Below are positions 52,201 to 57,725 of a stretch of 64,000 nucleotides of DNA, in pieces. The first letter of the stretch is position 1, and each line of letters opens with the position of its first letter. Where the stretch lies: NCBI GenBank assembly GCA_949987565.1, contig OX465107.1, positions 18,952,607-19,016,606 on the forward strand, written 5' to 3'. The notes below the pieces were generated by a model, which worked only from the letters and a program-made list of their open reading frames with translations, made no database searches and was not told the origin of the DNA. The translations under genes were made by a program, and so were the position numbers. This DNA comes from Luidia sarsii. Taxonomy: Eukaryota; Echinodermata; Asteroidea; Paxillosida; Luidiidae.

Positions 52201-53331
52201 AAAGATCAAAGAAAGAAGTGTGGAGGAGAAAGATTATCAGAAAGCTGCATGGTGGTTAAAGACAGTGGTTAAAGTACCGTAGCTAAGCTGGCTATAATTT
52301 TATATTTTATGGTGAGATGGCGTAATGAGGCATCTACTCCAAAAGTCTTTTTTAAGTAAACTAATAAATATTGTCAAATACATGTCAAAATCAATTTTGA
52401 ATGTTTTTTTTAAAGCTTATGTATAAGAGAATAATCTGTCATTTTTTCAACAAAATAATATCTGTAAAAAAATGTAAAGTCAGTGAATTCTTAAGTGTGT
52501 CTGCATGTACACTGCAATCACTGTGCAGTGTGCATGACCTCAAAATGTAGAGCCGTATTTCTCGAAATGTGGTTTCCGTGACTACGTGTTGCTTCGCCGT
52601 ATTTCTCGTGTTGTAACTTTTTATTCCGGCAATGTATGGAAATGATTTTGATATCATTGGAAAGCTAAAGGGTTCGAAAAGAACTTACATTTGTATGAGA
52701 ATCCTTGTTATTCCGTATTGGGTCACAATTATTGACCTCAATAGTACCAGGGATGACATCTCTGTGTTGTTCTCATGGCAACTTAGCGACATGACGTATT
52801 CGTGATCAGCACACATTTTCACAGATTACATGTGTGCTGCTTCTATACATTTACATTTTACAAACTAGGTACAGTACGTGTACTGCTTTTGCACCCTCAC
52901 AAAAGACATGTTACGTCACATTTGGCTGTCAATTTTCTCCTGCTCTAACGGCGGGACTAGCTTTTTTGCGGCGTGCTAATTAAGCGCATGATCACCTACA
53001 GTACGTTTATTCCATGAGGTAGATGTAGGCCTACCATAGGGCTGTCCTAGTTAATAGCCACTGGTTTGGCACTAACAATACCGGTAGAGAGACAGCCAAT
53101 GTAATCAGTGTCTTCTTATTGGCAATTCCCGCATCGGAGAGTGAAGCCCCACACGCCTTTGATTCACTATATAGGAGTTACTGTCTGAGTCTTGTGGCCA
53201 CATGTATTTCTCTCTAACTCTCTGTCTCTCTACCCTCTCTCTCTCCCCCCATCCACTCCAGATCTCCAGCACTGAGAACCAGGACGAGGGGTACACTGCC
53301 GGCAGGGTTGTCGACAAGCCACCGGAAAAAG
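4991..53331 (+). CDS. ITPRID2-like: ITPRID-family protein (ITPR-interacting domain; KRAP/SSFA2/TESPA1 relatives), 5' and central part, seven exons
   Basis: Join of 4991-5759, 18759-19019, 20761-20905, 21647-21781, 34262-34449, 42097-42923 and 53262-53331. Every intron is GT..AG and every phase matches (1,1,2,2,1,0), giving 798 codons plus one base. Landmarks are I272-x-x-W275-L in exon 2, EDDLGLGADA at 354-363, DPEELLLSLGFG at 447-458, ERIPARFL at 467-474, HGISVSNFL at 481-489 and SFEIEE at 770-775. These match blocks I know from vertebrate ITPRID2 (for example EDDLSLGAEA, DPEEILYNLGFG, KIPSRFF, SFEMEE) in the same order. In that family the central block binds IP3 receptors and tethers them near actin or the plasma membrane. 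The long disordered flanks are expected. The C-terminal coiled-coil part is missing because the gene runs past the window. Orthology to one of the three vertebrate paralogues is not claimed. Confidence 0.87.
7876..8038. mobile_element. 163-bp MITE with TA target duplication (Tc1/mariner-type ends)
   Basis: The left end, cagtggaacgtcgttaca, faces the right end, tataacgacgttcctctg. Both are flanked by TA (7874-7875 and 8039-8040). Internal ctataacgaac words repeat. CAGTGGAAC...TATAACGA ends with TA duplication are typical of Tc1/mariner/pogo-like DNA transposons. It has no coding capacity, so it is a non-autonomous copy. Confidence 0.75.
9622..10003. mobile_element. MITE-like element with long inverted ends
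   Basis: The left arm reads ttccactagacttattttgg then aaccgagactatggtta. The right arm reads taaaccatcgtctcggttaa then tagtccagtggaaacgcg, its imperfect reverse complement. The interior repeats accgagcc and gtggaaacg words. It is about 380 bp with no credible ORF. Confidence 0.65.
10796..10843. repeat. TGTC/TTGT tetranucleotide microsatellite
   Basis: A run of ttgt then ctgt units about 48 bases long. The downstream sequence looks like part of a dispersed repeat but I found no second copy here. Confidence 0.75.
11749..12120. mobile_element. 372-bp MITE with TATA target duplication
   Basis: The left end gggtcattccatgttaattc and the right end gaattgacatggaatgaccc are reverse complements with one or two changes. 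The match continues inward through cgcttttggacct and cacagattggaac, giving arms of about 60 bp. TATA flanks both ends (11745-11748 and 12121-12124). The interior is AT-rich and non-coding. Confidence 0.8.
12751..13575. mobile_element. Inverted-repeat element with a second MITE nested in it
   Basis: The left end gtgactggctctggcaaaaa faces the right end ttttttgtagagccagtcac. AAAT lies directly outside both ends (12747-12750 and 13576-13579), a possible target duplication. A family-C MITE (13176-13550) sits just inside the right end, so the outer element is probably the older insertion. Confidence 0.7.
13176..13550 (-). mobile_element. Family C MITE, copy 1 (reverse orientation)
   Basis: The ends are taaagcccctacacaatatt and ccaatgttgtgtagaggctt. 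The interior matches, in reverse, the copies at 27484, 31173, 38317 and 54151, including cagacaacgtatggatgct (here agcatccatacgttgtctg). Confidence 0.8.
13581..15207. other. Intron 1 stretch without recognised genes
   Basis: AT-rich to about 14100, then ordinary intronic sequence. There is a T run near 14328. I see no paired ends, no exon with plausible splice sites and no RNA gene. Confidence 0.5.
15208..15322. repeat. Near-perfect long hairpin
   Basis: The inner stem gtagcacttct faces agaagtgctac across a 12-base loop. An outer stem pairs ctaagtggaagg with ccttccactta, with tgacaccatgatg facing catgatgccaccg between them. It could be a very small MITE or a foldback transcript. No second copy is in the window. 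Confidence 0.6.
15657..15838. repeat. Diverged tandem repeat, about 21-27 bp units
   Basis: Units resembling tacctcacctcatagcctct recur about eight times with substitutions and small insertions. The open frame on the reverse strand (RYRGYEV-like repeats) is a by-product. Similar cctcacctt words occur more loosely near 7520-7670. Confidence 0.6.
15940..16200 (+). repeat. Dispersed repeat module X, copy 1
   Basis: It shares acaaagcatcgtaca, gatgttcacatc, attgcactac, gatacagaaag, gtactggtagtgcctc and tttgctgacatatt-like words, in order, with 19262-19545. The identity is patchy with indels. It is not recognised as a known family. Confidence 0.6.
16237..16369. mobile_element. Module Y insertion flanked by a 16-bp direct repeat
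   Basis: The same 16 bases, gtggaatttgagagac, lie at 16221-16236 and 16370-16385 and look like a target-site duplication. The insert shares gaagcaac.ctctcatc and tttatgtggagaggca words with 19028-19127. A 16-bp duplication would suit a retroposon, but I see no clear poly(A) tail. Confidence 0.5.
16806..17297. mobile_element. Family D MITE (AATCGCGATT-rich), copy 1
   Basis: The ends are agggccgttaccgcac and gtagtgggaacggccct. Many ttgaatcgcgattcaaa palindromes lie inside, around a unique core (cgagccgattgcggttagca). The core matches 46755-47223 in opposite orientation. It is about 490 bp and non-coding. Confidence 0.8.
17298..18530. other. Intron 1 stretch without recognised genes
   Basis: Ordinary AT-rich intron sequence with several tacatgtacatg palindromes near 17690-17710. 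No paired element ends, exon or RNA gene was recognised. Confidence 0.5.
18531..18610. repeat. CT dinucleotide microsatellite
   Basis: An almost pure CT run of about 75 bases. It sits about 150 bases upstream of the exon 2 acceptor. Confidence 0.95.
18759..19019 (+). CDS. ITPRID2-like: ITPRID-like gene, coding exon 2 (residues 257-343)
   Basis: The acceptor is cgacag|at and the donor is g|gtatga (GT at 19020-19021). It enters in phase 1, completing an Asp codon with exon 1, and leaves in phase 1. It encodes SRDSIQYWLDSPDGPPEDLD near 268-287. The I-x-x-WL core corresponds in position to the conserved IxxWLxxCxxP segment ahead of the EDDLxLGA motif in vertebrate ITPRID2, though here the Cys is Ser. 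After this come an Asn run (aac repeats), a Ser run, a Gly run and a Lys/Arg/Glu-rich tail, all typical of disordered linkers. The likeness to the vertebrate block is partial. The frame match on both sides is what makes the exon convincing. Confidence 0.85.
19028..19127. repeat. Module Y, copy 2
   Basis: It shares ggaagcaacgttctcatc-like and tttatgtggagaggcaga words with 16237-16369. It starts within ten bases of the exon 2 donor, so this copy may have inserted at the exon edge. Confidence 0.5.
19262..19545 (+). repeat. Dispersed repeat module X, copy 2
   Basis: The same ordered words as 15940-16200 (acaaagcatcgtacaa, gttcacatcatccattgcac, gtactggtagtgcctcatta, tttgctgacatattg). Module Y lies upstream of X here and downstream of X in intron 1. 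Confidence 0.6.
20761..20905 (+). CDS. ITPRID2-like: ITPRID-like gene, coding exon 3 (residues 344-391)
   Basis: The acceptor is tgtccag|gc. The donor is gg|gtaaga (GT at 20906-20907). It enters in phase 1 and leaves in phase 2. It encodes KSMSGVAEDDLGLGADAKSV at 347-366. EDDLGLGADA differs from the EDDLSLGAEA block of vertebrate ITPRID2 at only two positions, one of them conservative. This is one of the two strongest family marks in the window. The rest is Glu/Gly/Gln-rich. Longer ORFs that run through this exon in other frames have no support. Confidence 0.9.
20950..21060 (+). mobile_element. tRNA-derived SINE (family S1), forward copy
   Basis: It contains ggactggatagctgagatgg (A-box region) and catgggttcaagtgccgg (B-box region), spaced as in a tRNA. 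It is then followed by ccagtcaattttttgg. It shares its head with 3770-3990 and 22836-22925. It is not a functional tRNA, since the acceptor stem does not close. Confidence 0.7.
21128..21240. repeat. Family A repeat, copy 3 (single arm)
   Basis: gcaaactgttactgactgaa leads to gggcctgacgtttcgatcct and agcaggacctttctcaaagg. Only the reverse-complement arm of the hammerhead-like hairpin is present. Confidence 0.75.
21647..21781 (+). CDS. ITPRID2-like: ITPRID-like gene, coding exon 4 (residues 392-436)
   Basis: Of two adjacent AG dinucleotides, only the first (21645-21646) gives the phase required by exon 3, so the exon starts at 21647. The donor is ag|gtaagg (GT at 21782-21783). It encodes LQSRRKQLQRMGSSAKSDAS, then MA and the first two bases of an Arg codon. 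In vertebrate ITPRID2 a similar basic, Gly/Ser-rich stretch directly precedes the VSELLxxxxxDPEE block. Here the next exon begins VSDLLFARNDPEE, so the order is kept. Confidence 0.87.
   Translation, partial: RQDSVAVSHQLRHHQHGDSDEGAAEPTQAAAAYGEQRQVGCIDG
22011..22126. mobile_element. Small foldback element
   Basis: aatagcgtattggc and gccaatacgctatt are perfect 14-base inverted arms. Outside them attctagccaggc faces atggccagaat. The whole is about 116 bp. Confidence 0.65.
22836..22925 (-). mobile_element. SINE head fragment (family S1), reverse
   Basis: ccatctgagctatccagccc, then ttagatggtggcc and gtcaactagtctttggcggg, match the left end of the copy at 3770-3990. The B-box half is missing. Confidence 0.6.
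24066..24180 (-). mobile_element. tRNA-derived SINE (family S2), reverse
   Basis: On the reverse strand: acaacctcgaccagctgtag, ccagtggttaagat-like A-box words, ctagaaagcagaag and a clean B box gttcgaatccc, then a poly(T)-like tail. Relatives lie at 34074-34180, 57726-57860 and 63956-64000. Confidence 0.65.
24950..25432. repeat. Polypurine (GA/GGA) tract, purines on the + strand
   Basis: About 480 bases that are almost all A and G, built of gagaga, gggag and ggaa words. Long ORFs on both strands (Arg/Glu or Ser/Leu/Pro repeats) are composition artefacts. Confidence 0.95.
26127..26143. repeat. G homopolymer run
   Basis: About 16-17 consecutive G, one of roughly ten C or G runs longer than eight in the window. 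Length is unreliable in assemblies. Confidence 0.8.
27300..27430. repeat. Family A repeat, diverged copy
   Basis: gaactgcttgctgacttaaa, then agaaaggtcctgtccgcatt and gaaacattcggccct, follow the family order with many changes. Confidence 0.5.
27484..27852 (+). mobile_element. Family C MITE, copy 2
   Basis: The ends taaagcccctacacaacatt and aatgttgtgtaggggcttta are inverted. TTTAAA at both ends suggests a TTAA-type duplication. The interior includes gtttacgtctcagcgagatc and ggatcagacaacgtatggat. It is the best-preserved copy. Confidence 0.85.
27945..28075. repeat. ATTCA-type pentanucleotide-rich stretch
   Basis: Imperfect attcaattca units, cleanest at about 28040-28070. Confidence 0.7.
29470..29702. 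mobile_element. Family B palindromic element, copy 1 (most complete)
   Basis: The left arm gtttgcggtgacaccatgta...aaggtctctta faces the right arm taagagacctt...atggtgtcaccac. Inside, ggttctgaaaagaacc is followed by CTGATGA (29561-29567), a hairpin ccag-agcata-ctgg, and gttgggttatc. About 230 bp. Confidence 0.8.
30421..30582. mobile_element. Family J MITE-like element, copy 2
   Basis: The ends gcagccgatttcacgaaact and cctgaaatcggctgctga are inverted. Most of the interior matches 1996-2156. Confidence 0.7.
30577..30710. repeat. Family A palindrome, copy abutting family J
   Basis: tcgatcctagcaggaccttt faces aaaggtcctgctaggatc, followed by aaaaacatcaggcc and the reversed tail gtcagtaagcagttggcaac. 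It begins where the family J element ends. Confidence 0.75.
31173..31520 (+). mobile_element. Family C MITE, copy 3
   Basis: Starts ttaaagcccctacacaacac. The interior matches copy 2, but the right end is degraded (caatgttgtgttatcccttt). Confidence 0.75.
32386..32588. mobile_element. 200-bp inverted-repeat element (TATATTCACCCG ends)
   Basis: tatattcacccgacgacggc and cattcttcc on the left face ggaagaatgcc and gccgggtgaatata on the right. Two attggccaatcag boxes pair in the centre. No credible ORF. Confidence 0.7.
33782..33822 (+). repeat. Family A fragment
   Basis: tgcctttgagaaaggtcctg, then a 5-base interruption and aggatcaaaatg. It lies a few bases from family B copy 2. Confidence 0.55.
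33826..33960 (-). mobile_element. Family B element, copy 2 (partial)
   Basis: aggtttgcggagacaccatg, ggttctgaaaagaacc, then on the reverse strand CTGAAGA (33928-33934), cgagcag-agtata-ctgtttg and GAAAC (33904-33908). The right terminal arm is missing. Confidence 0.7.
34074..34180 (-). mobile_element. SINE (family S2), reverse copy
   Basis: tcctgctttctacatgtagt, then agaccaccgagctggtcgag, match the reverse of the copy at 57726-57860. It lies just before the exon 5 acceptor region. Confidence 0.55.
34262..34449 (+). CDS. ITPRID2-like: ITPRID-like gene, coding exon 5: core of the IP3-receptor-binding domain (residues 437-499)
   Basis: The acceptor is ctcgcag|g and the donor is g|gtaagt (GT at 34450-34451). 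Its first base completes the Arg codon begun in exon 4, and it leaves in phase 1. It encodes VSDLLFARNDPEELLLSLGF (438-457), ERIPARFL (467-474), HGISVSNFL (481-489) and NPKY (496-499). This order, DPEE-LxxLGFG-RIPxRF-GI...FL-NPxY, is the hallmark of the KRAP/ITPRID IP3-receptor-binding domain, matching VSELLxxxxEDPEEILYNLGFG...KIPSRFF...KGI...NPNY in vertebrates. In that family this segment contacts the IP3 receptor. Every signature residue I know is intact. Confidence 0.95.
34865..34995. repeat. Family A palindrome, diverged
   Basis: atcctagcaggcactttctg faces gaaatgtcctgccaagatc, then aaaacatctggc. Confidence 0.6.
35421..35600. mobile_element. Family B element, copy 3
   Basis: gggagggtttgcagtga and tcactgcaaacccctccc are near-perfect inverted ends. 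On the reverse strand CTGATGA (35532-35538), cggccag-agcata-ctggctg and GAAC (35509-35512) lie in order. About 170-180 bp. Confidence 0.8.
37786..38108. mobile_element. Family D MITE, copy 2 (shorter)
   Basis: The left part gtttccactacaccatataa leads to cgcgatttgaatcacgattc. It ends tactggtaacggccct. It shares the palindromic subterminal blocks with the other copies but has a reduced core. Confidence 0.7.
38317..38698 (+). mobile_element. Family C MITE, copy 4
   Basis: cacaacattgataagattga to gttgtgtataggggctttaa. The interior is nearly colinear with copy 2, including ttttcggaacagtatggca. Confidence 0.8.
38934..39918. repeat. Three tandem composite units, each with an internal CT tract
   Basis: The left edge tttttctcatttgagatgtt, then atcactct, occurs at about 38934, 39443 and 39770. 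The right edge aacaagattgaggtagat...aacatttgcaatcag follows each CT tract. Only the CT tracts differ much in length, giving units of roughly 508, 327 and 149 bp. Confidence 0.85.
40060..40290. repeat. Polypyrimidine (C/T) tract
   Basis: About 230 bases, mostly C and T, with a (CT) run near 40220-40246. The ORFs here are artefacts of composition. Confidence 0.85.
41022..41577. mobile_element. MITE-like element with GATTTAAATC ends
   Basis: The left gtttgatttaaatcatgatt and the right aaatcgtgatttacatcaat are inverted. Further gatttaaat words lie just inside the right end. About 550 bp, AT-rich, with no supported ORF. Confidence 0.6.
42097..42923 (+). CDS. ITPRID2-like: ITPRID-like gene, coding exon 6 (residues 500-775)
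   Basis: The acceptor is ggacag|gt and the donor is gag|gtgagt (GT at 42924-42925). It enters in phase 1 and ends on a whole codon. The first residues (FSLQGGLRGIGAVLQGSLCA) finish the IP3-receptor-binding region and are hydrophobic enough to be the helix that follows NPxY in relatives. The next roughly 240 residues are rich in Pro, Glu, Ser, Ala, Asp and Arg, GC-rich and probably disordered. The exon ends AQESFEIEE, matching the short acidic DSFEMEE motif of vertebrate ITPRID2. This is by far the longest exon seen, fitting the family's long central low-complexity part. Reverse-strand ORFs across it are shadows. Confidence 0.88.
43060..43184. mobile_element. Small MITE with long inverted ends
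   Basis: gattcacaatagcacgccct and caagagtttgca on the left face tgcaaactcttgagggcgca and ctattgtgtatt on the right. Only about 60 bases separate the arms. Confidence 0.75.
43374..43640. mobile_element. Imperfect inverted-repeat element
   Basis: taggccatttacaaatcc, then gggctcaggctcaggc, on the left face gcccgagcccaaggc and ttcgtaaatggccg on the right. The arms are degraded. Confidence 0.5.
44088..44415. repeat. Polypurine (GA) tract, left half
   Basis: gagaga, gtgagag and ggggag words with purines on the + strand. The same kind of tract resumes at 45273, beyond an inserted element. Confidence 0.9.
44424..45272. mobile_element. DNA-transposon remnant inserted in a GA tract
   Basis: The left end accgcgtttacagttacact, then caatcc, faces the right end ggatcgagtgtaaacaaggt. 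Near both ends ggattgaatcctgc-type words repeat in both orientations. The + strand ORF at 44782-45036 contains WTDLEFKTFLYIWATEE (from 44935), which resembles the first helix of the Myb/SANT-like trihelix domain found in PIF/Harbinger transposons. The rest of the domain and any nuclease are absent. Confidence 0.65.
45273..45640. repeat. Polypurine (GA) tract, right half
   Basis: The same gagagag/gggaaag composition as 44088-44415. Confidence 0.9.
46454..46560. repeat. Family B element, copy 4 (diverged)
   Basis: gttttgcggtgacaccgtgt, gcttctctttcgagaagga, ggctctgaaaagctctgc and cgtcgtcgggagactgag follow the family B order. The CTGATGA box is not intact. Confidence 0.5.
46755..47223. mobile_element. 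Family D MITE, copy 3
   Basis: agggccgttcccactacacc and gtagtgggaacggccct are near-perfect inverted ends. The core (gctaaccgcaatcggctcgc) is the reverse of that in copy 1. Confidence 0.85.
47395..47530. repeat. Family A repeat, strongly diverged
   Basis: aggatcctgcctcagaggaa, aggattgaatcgtccggca, and the reversed tail gtaagtcagcaagcagttcg keep the family order. Confidence 0.4.
47540..48062. repeat. Polypurine (GA) tract
   Basis: About 520 bases of gagaga, gagaaag and gacaga words with purines on the + strand. The ORFs on both strands are artefacts. Confidence 0.9.
48690..48790. repeat. Family A repeat, single arm
   Basis: gcggcctgacatttcgatcc and tagcaggatctttctcaaag, preceded by a degraded gttgcagacaaaa. 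Confidence 0.65.
49438..49593. repeat. Family A palindrome, near-complete copy
   Basis: tgttgcaaactgcttactga, then gtgggcctgacgtttcgatc, then ctgcctttgagaaag and ctgctaggatcgaaacgtca, ggcccactaaattttaag. Both arms are intact apart from one stem change. Confidence 0.85.
50200..50914. other. GC-richer patch in intron 6 with a possible 39-nt exon at its end
   Basis: Composition rises relative to its surroundings. At the right end, 50876-50914 lies between gcttgcag and gtaaga, is a multiple of three and open in the frame shared by exons 6 and 7. Alternatively the patch could hold an alternative first exon: an ATG in good context at 50838 closes after about 20 codons. No motif supports either reading. 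Confidence 0.2.
51952..52050. repeat. Family A repeat, single arm
   Basis: acaaaagtgttgcaaactgc, then gtgggcctgacatttcgatc and ctagcaggacctttctcaaa. Confidence 0.75.
52316..52585 (+). repeat. Dispersed repeat R, copy 1
   Basis: actccaaaagtc, catgtcaaaat, gtgtgtctgcatgtacactg, caatcactgt and gtggtttccgtgact recur in the same order at 60595-60885. Not recognised as a known family. Confidence 0.65.
53262..53331 (+). CDS. ITPRID2-like: ITPRID-like gene, coding exon 7 (residues 776-798), last exon found
   Basis: The polypyrimidine acceptor ends ccactccag|a. The donor is g|gtaaag (GT at 53332-53333). It enters on a whole codon and leaves in phase 1. It encodes ISSTENQDEGYTAGRVV. Joined to exon 6 this reads SFEIEE-ISSTEN, close to SFEMEE-VQSTEG in vertebrate ITPRID2, which supports the junction directly. 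The exon is short, 70 bases, and the gene must continue to the right. Confidence 0.85.
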
Positions 53332-53964
53332 GTAAAGAAACAGATATTTGCTTGAGTCGTCCATGCTACCCTTTAGTCTGTTTGTTGCCTTTGATCAATG
53401 CCTCAAATGTAGATGTGCAAACATATTGTTGTCAGTATCTGACAGAAGATTTTTGTCTTTTGGGTCATTATGTAATTTGAGACTGAAATTTTCAGTGCAA
53501 ATGTTGTCTAGAATATACAATATGCAGATTTTGTATTCCAGTCAAGACCAAGTTTGAGTTACATCTCTCGAGTCTGAGTCCAGAGTGATGGAAAATAAAC
53601 TTGAATCAGACTTGAGACCAAGTCGAGACTCTTCCAAGTCTGCTACCGGTATTATGTAACTACTGTACATAATTATGCGTGCTTTAGACTTTTACACAAC
53701 AACAATACTGTGTCAGTCATGCTTGCATTTTCCTGCAGCTCAAAGTGACTTCAACCAGGGCAACTCTCACTCTAGTCGAGTAACCGGCCTTTTGTCAATT
53801 TTTGGTTGACCAAAGAAACCTTTTCTGGGTTTTTCCATGGAATAAGCATGTTGCCCTGAACTTCAAAATGTCCTTGGATGATTAGCACTGTGGGGAAGGG
53901 TTGGTTTACCTTTGAGTACATAGTCACCTGGGCCACTAACCTTATCACAACCTAATCTGGACCG

Positions 53965-54130
53965 GTCCAGTCAAAGTTTTCTTTGCCATTTTTTCAATCA
54001 TCATATATATGATTTAAATCTTGTACGCCAAAGCCTCGGGTTCAAATCAAGGTTAAGTCAAAGTTTTCTTTGCCATTTTTTTAATTGATATGTTCAAAAG
54101 TTCCCAGTCAATTTTTCCTTTGCTTGTTTA
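53965..54130 (+). mobile_element. SINE tail (family S1), partly duplicated
   Basis: gtcaaagttttctttgccat occurs twice, at about 53975 and 54058. gcctcgggttcaaatcaagg (B-box region) lies between them. It matches the reverse of 3770-3990. Confidence 0.6.
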
Positions 54131-54150
54131 ACAGTTTACACAACCCCAAC

Positions 54151-54511
54151 ACAGCCCCTACACAACATTGGGAAGATCGAAAAACAGAAATGTTCAGAAA
54201 TTTACATGAAACTTATACAGTTTGAAGATGGTTATAGTATAAACCTCGCACTGAAATATTTCTGCCTAAAATGTTGTATTTTGGGAAAAAAGAGTAAAAG
54301 AAATTATTTACGTCTCACCGAGATCTTAACTATTTTTCTAAACAGTGCGGCGTTGAATGCTGCATTTTCACGAAACAAATGAAGCGATTTTCACGAATTT
54401 CTCGAGACTCGGTTGGTGAATTAAGCTGACATTTTCACATGTATGCTATTTCATGCATATGTTGGATCAGACAACGTATGGATGCTATTCAATGTTGTGT
54501 AGGGGCTTTAA
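54151..54511 (+). mobile_element. Family C MITE, copy 5
   Basis: acagcccctacacaacattg to caatgttgtgtaggggcttt. The interior is colinear with copy 2. Confidence 0.82.
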
Positions 54512-54683
54512 TAGCATGCAGGCATTTCAGATTTTGTTTATTATTCTCAGTATTGTAAGGGATATCCCCCACGTGTTGTCAACTGCCACCTTCTTGATGA
54601 ATCAGAATTGCATACTGCCATAGCTTATGTAATGCTTTGATGAATATTCAGTGTCTCTTTTCAGACTTGCTATTCTGTTCATT

Positions 54684-55250
54684 TAAAGGGTCTATACGAT
54701 AGACATTTTATCATTTAGGACCTAAATCCATGCTACAGAACTGTTTTGCAATGTTGCTTAAAATCCAACTGTTTTTCACACTCATTGTTGGGGCGTATTT
54801 TTCAGTTGTTATGCTAATGAGAATTTCAATATTCATGAGCAAATTTGTGATGTCATCACAGGATCATGCTACAGAAACCCAATTGGTTGTGTACAGAAGT
54901 TTCTGAAAATGTCTGGTTTTTCCTGCAGACCTATCCCTAAACCTGTTGATTTACTGCCAAAATGTATGTTCATAAACATTTAGTAAAGGAGTATTTCATC
55001 AAACCTAATACAGGGGGATTAATTTGCAGTTTGAAATTTAATGTTTTTCTTATGTTTTATGCTGTTGGTTCCTGACATAACCTAACAATAGCACCCTCAT
55101 TTTTATACGGATATTTTAGGTAAGGTAAAAAAAGATGACCAATTTCTGGCTCCACTAAGAAAAAGAAGCTTGCTAATAAGTTGTACACTTTAGATCCCTA
55201 GATGACAGCAGAAAATGAGCTTGATATTGATTGCAGAGACCCTTTAATTC
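54684..55250. mobile_element. Possible element with AAAGGGTCT ends
   Basis: tttaaagggtctatacga on the left and gattgcagagaccctttaa on the right are inverted over about 10 bases. There is no second copy here, so this is tentative. Confidence 0.3.
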
Positions 55251-57725
55251 CAGTCTGTGTACGTTCATGCCATTTGCTGTTTGGCATCTCAGCTTTATTG
55301 TAAGACTTTGAGCTATTCACAGTGAAGCTGGAGATCCGTTTAAAAAAATAATAATAATACAAATCTAATTTCTATAAGTTTATTTTCTTTGAATATGGGT
55401 TTGGGGGTGGACAATAATCAAATTTTGACGTCTAGAGACCTTAAAGGTCAGATGCTGTTCCAATGATTTTCCCCTTTATGTGCTTATTCTCAATGTTAAA
55501 GTAAAATGCGTTTCAATTCAGCAGAGGCAGAATTACCATCTCTGCCGCTGTTGTGCAAACAAATGATAACTGCACTCAAGCAGTCATATCCTGAGCACTT
55601 CATCTACCCTAGCTCCATCACAAGTGCCCTATACTGACTTTATATCCAACCCTTGTCTGCTGACAGACACTGTCAAGGGAGCATCTGTTTTTTGTTCAAA
55701 AGATCATCTCATGTCTGCTGTCTGTTTCTCTTGGTCAGTGCAAATATTACATGTATGGTTGAAGCTCTTGTACGGTAGGAGTACCACTATCAAAAGGCCT
55801 GTAGGTTTCAATGTGGTCTCAGAAGCATAACGCCTTTGAGAGTTTGAGAGTTCCTGCCAGAAGCAAAATGTCCGGGCCTCTAACAGGTTTGAGAATTGGT
55901 CATTCAAGTCAGCAAGGAGTTATTATTTTAAATTACATTATTTTTTCAATAGTTCCTAGTGATTTTTTCCTGTGTTTGATGTTCCCCTTCCTGTTCCCCT
56001 TCTGCATAATGGTGCGGTCCACTGACTGGAGGACAAGAAAATGGCTGACAAAATCTCTTTTTGGTAGACATTAATGAACTCAACTAATCGTAAAAGTAGA
56101 CTGGAATGATGGAACGATCTACGAGAAGTGGCACGAGTACAGATTTCACACCAAGGTTTCGCCGCGTATCGCACATGTAGAGTGCGTTCATTTCCTGGCC
56201 AGTGTTTCCTTCCTGTTTCTCTCACTGACATATTGGGGTGATTAGCATATCATGAATAAGTAATTAGCGTTTCGTACATCGGCGAAAAAGCGTTTCATGG
56301 AAGCACATGTTTTGGGCATTTTCTACCATAGAAACCTGTGATAATGTTTCCATACTTGTTGATTTTGGAAGATGGTCATTATGAACTGCTTAAAACTGGT
56401 AAAGTAAATTTGCATGGGAGTAGCTCTTGACATAATGAAGGTTTTGGAGATCCAAGGTGCTCAGGTGATAAGATTGACATTGGAGTGGAAAACACAAGAC
56501 TCCATTTCATTGTTGTAAATTTTGTGCAGGTGACATTTTGATTTTGATTGTTGCAGAGTGACAAGGGTGTTCTTGCCCGCCTTTGCCGCGTTAAAGCAAG
56601 GAACGGGAGGAAGGTACTTATAGACTTTGAAGAATCTGTCCAACATTCAAAGGAAAGGGACAACCTTGGCAATGGCAGATGAATCAAATCCTGGATGAAT
56701 GTAACCTGAAACTCTTCTTCAGGTTTGATCTTTTGATATTGAGACTGTTAACAGTCTCCGAGCAAGGTGTGGTCTGTGAAAAATGTTGTCAAAATTTGTG
56801 GCTTCAGACCTCCAAATGCTTCCATTTTCTTTGAAAAGGAGTCGGCAAAAATGTAATGCTTTTGTTTTCTTCTAGACTCCAATTTTTTGGTTTGTCCATA
56901 ACTTTCACATAAAAATTATAAGGCCCATTGTCTAGGCCCATCATTTGAAGTAGTCAAAATGTCTTTCCATGAATGACCCGCAAAATGAAGGTGTGACCCC
57001 TCACTTTTAGCCACCTTTGCCAGGTTGTATCCTGCCTGGGGAAAAAACAATGGGATTGCCTGATTGTTTGCTGCATGGGTACCGGTGACAGATTTGCATC
57101 GTGAATGGACAATCCACATATTACCGGTATGGTGTATATACTATGTAGTCCAACATGTAGCGCCGTATACCCCTGCATTGTATTTTCTTAATTAGACCTA
57201 ATTGGCAAATCCATCTACGGTACACAGCTGAAAGATGGGCTTTGAAAATGAATAACATTTTTCAAAAACTTATTTCTTTAGTAATGATCATAATTAGCAA
57301 ATGTTTTAGATTTTAAAACTTTGCTGAAATTTTGAGGACACTATAAAGACCTATTTACATGTATGTTATGTAAAAAACCTGGAAAAGGTATTTTTGCTTT
57401 GATTTGCCAGTCTGTGGAAATGCCTATGCAATGAAGGAGCATTTGAAGAGTTTATACCACAAATGACACACATTCCTCTCTCTTTTTATGTTCCAAGATG
57501 TGAACCTTTTCATGAATTAATTTCTAATTGATTTGTTTCATATAGATTTGATATTATGATTTGGCAATTGAGGACAATGTTATTCAATGAGAGTTTGCAT
57601 GCCCAGTGCTTTGCCGGCTGACAGCTGCAGCCGGGTATTCAAATCTGGGACTCCTAGTATGATGTTATGCAGTAGGCCTACATGTATACGGTAGGCCTAC
57701 CTATAAAGATTGCAAGTTGCCACAC

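Larger units (their letters stand above)
42924..53261 (+). other. Intron 6 (about 10.3 kb)
   Basis: Donor gtgagt, acceptor actccag. It carries elements at 43060, 43374 and 44424, GA tracts, family B copy 4, family D copy 3, family A copies (48690, 49438, 51952), a dispersed repeat (52316-52585) and a GC-richer patch (50200-50914) with a candidate microexon. The stretches 45640-46450 and 48065-48690 hold C and T runs but no supported gene. Confidence 0.75.

Noticed and set aside
56557..56613. 57-base open segment between ttgcag and gtactt
   Set aside because: Read in the phase left by exon 7 it meets TGA in its second codon. It has no family motif.
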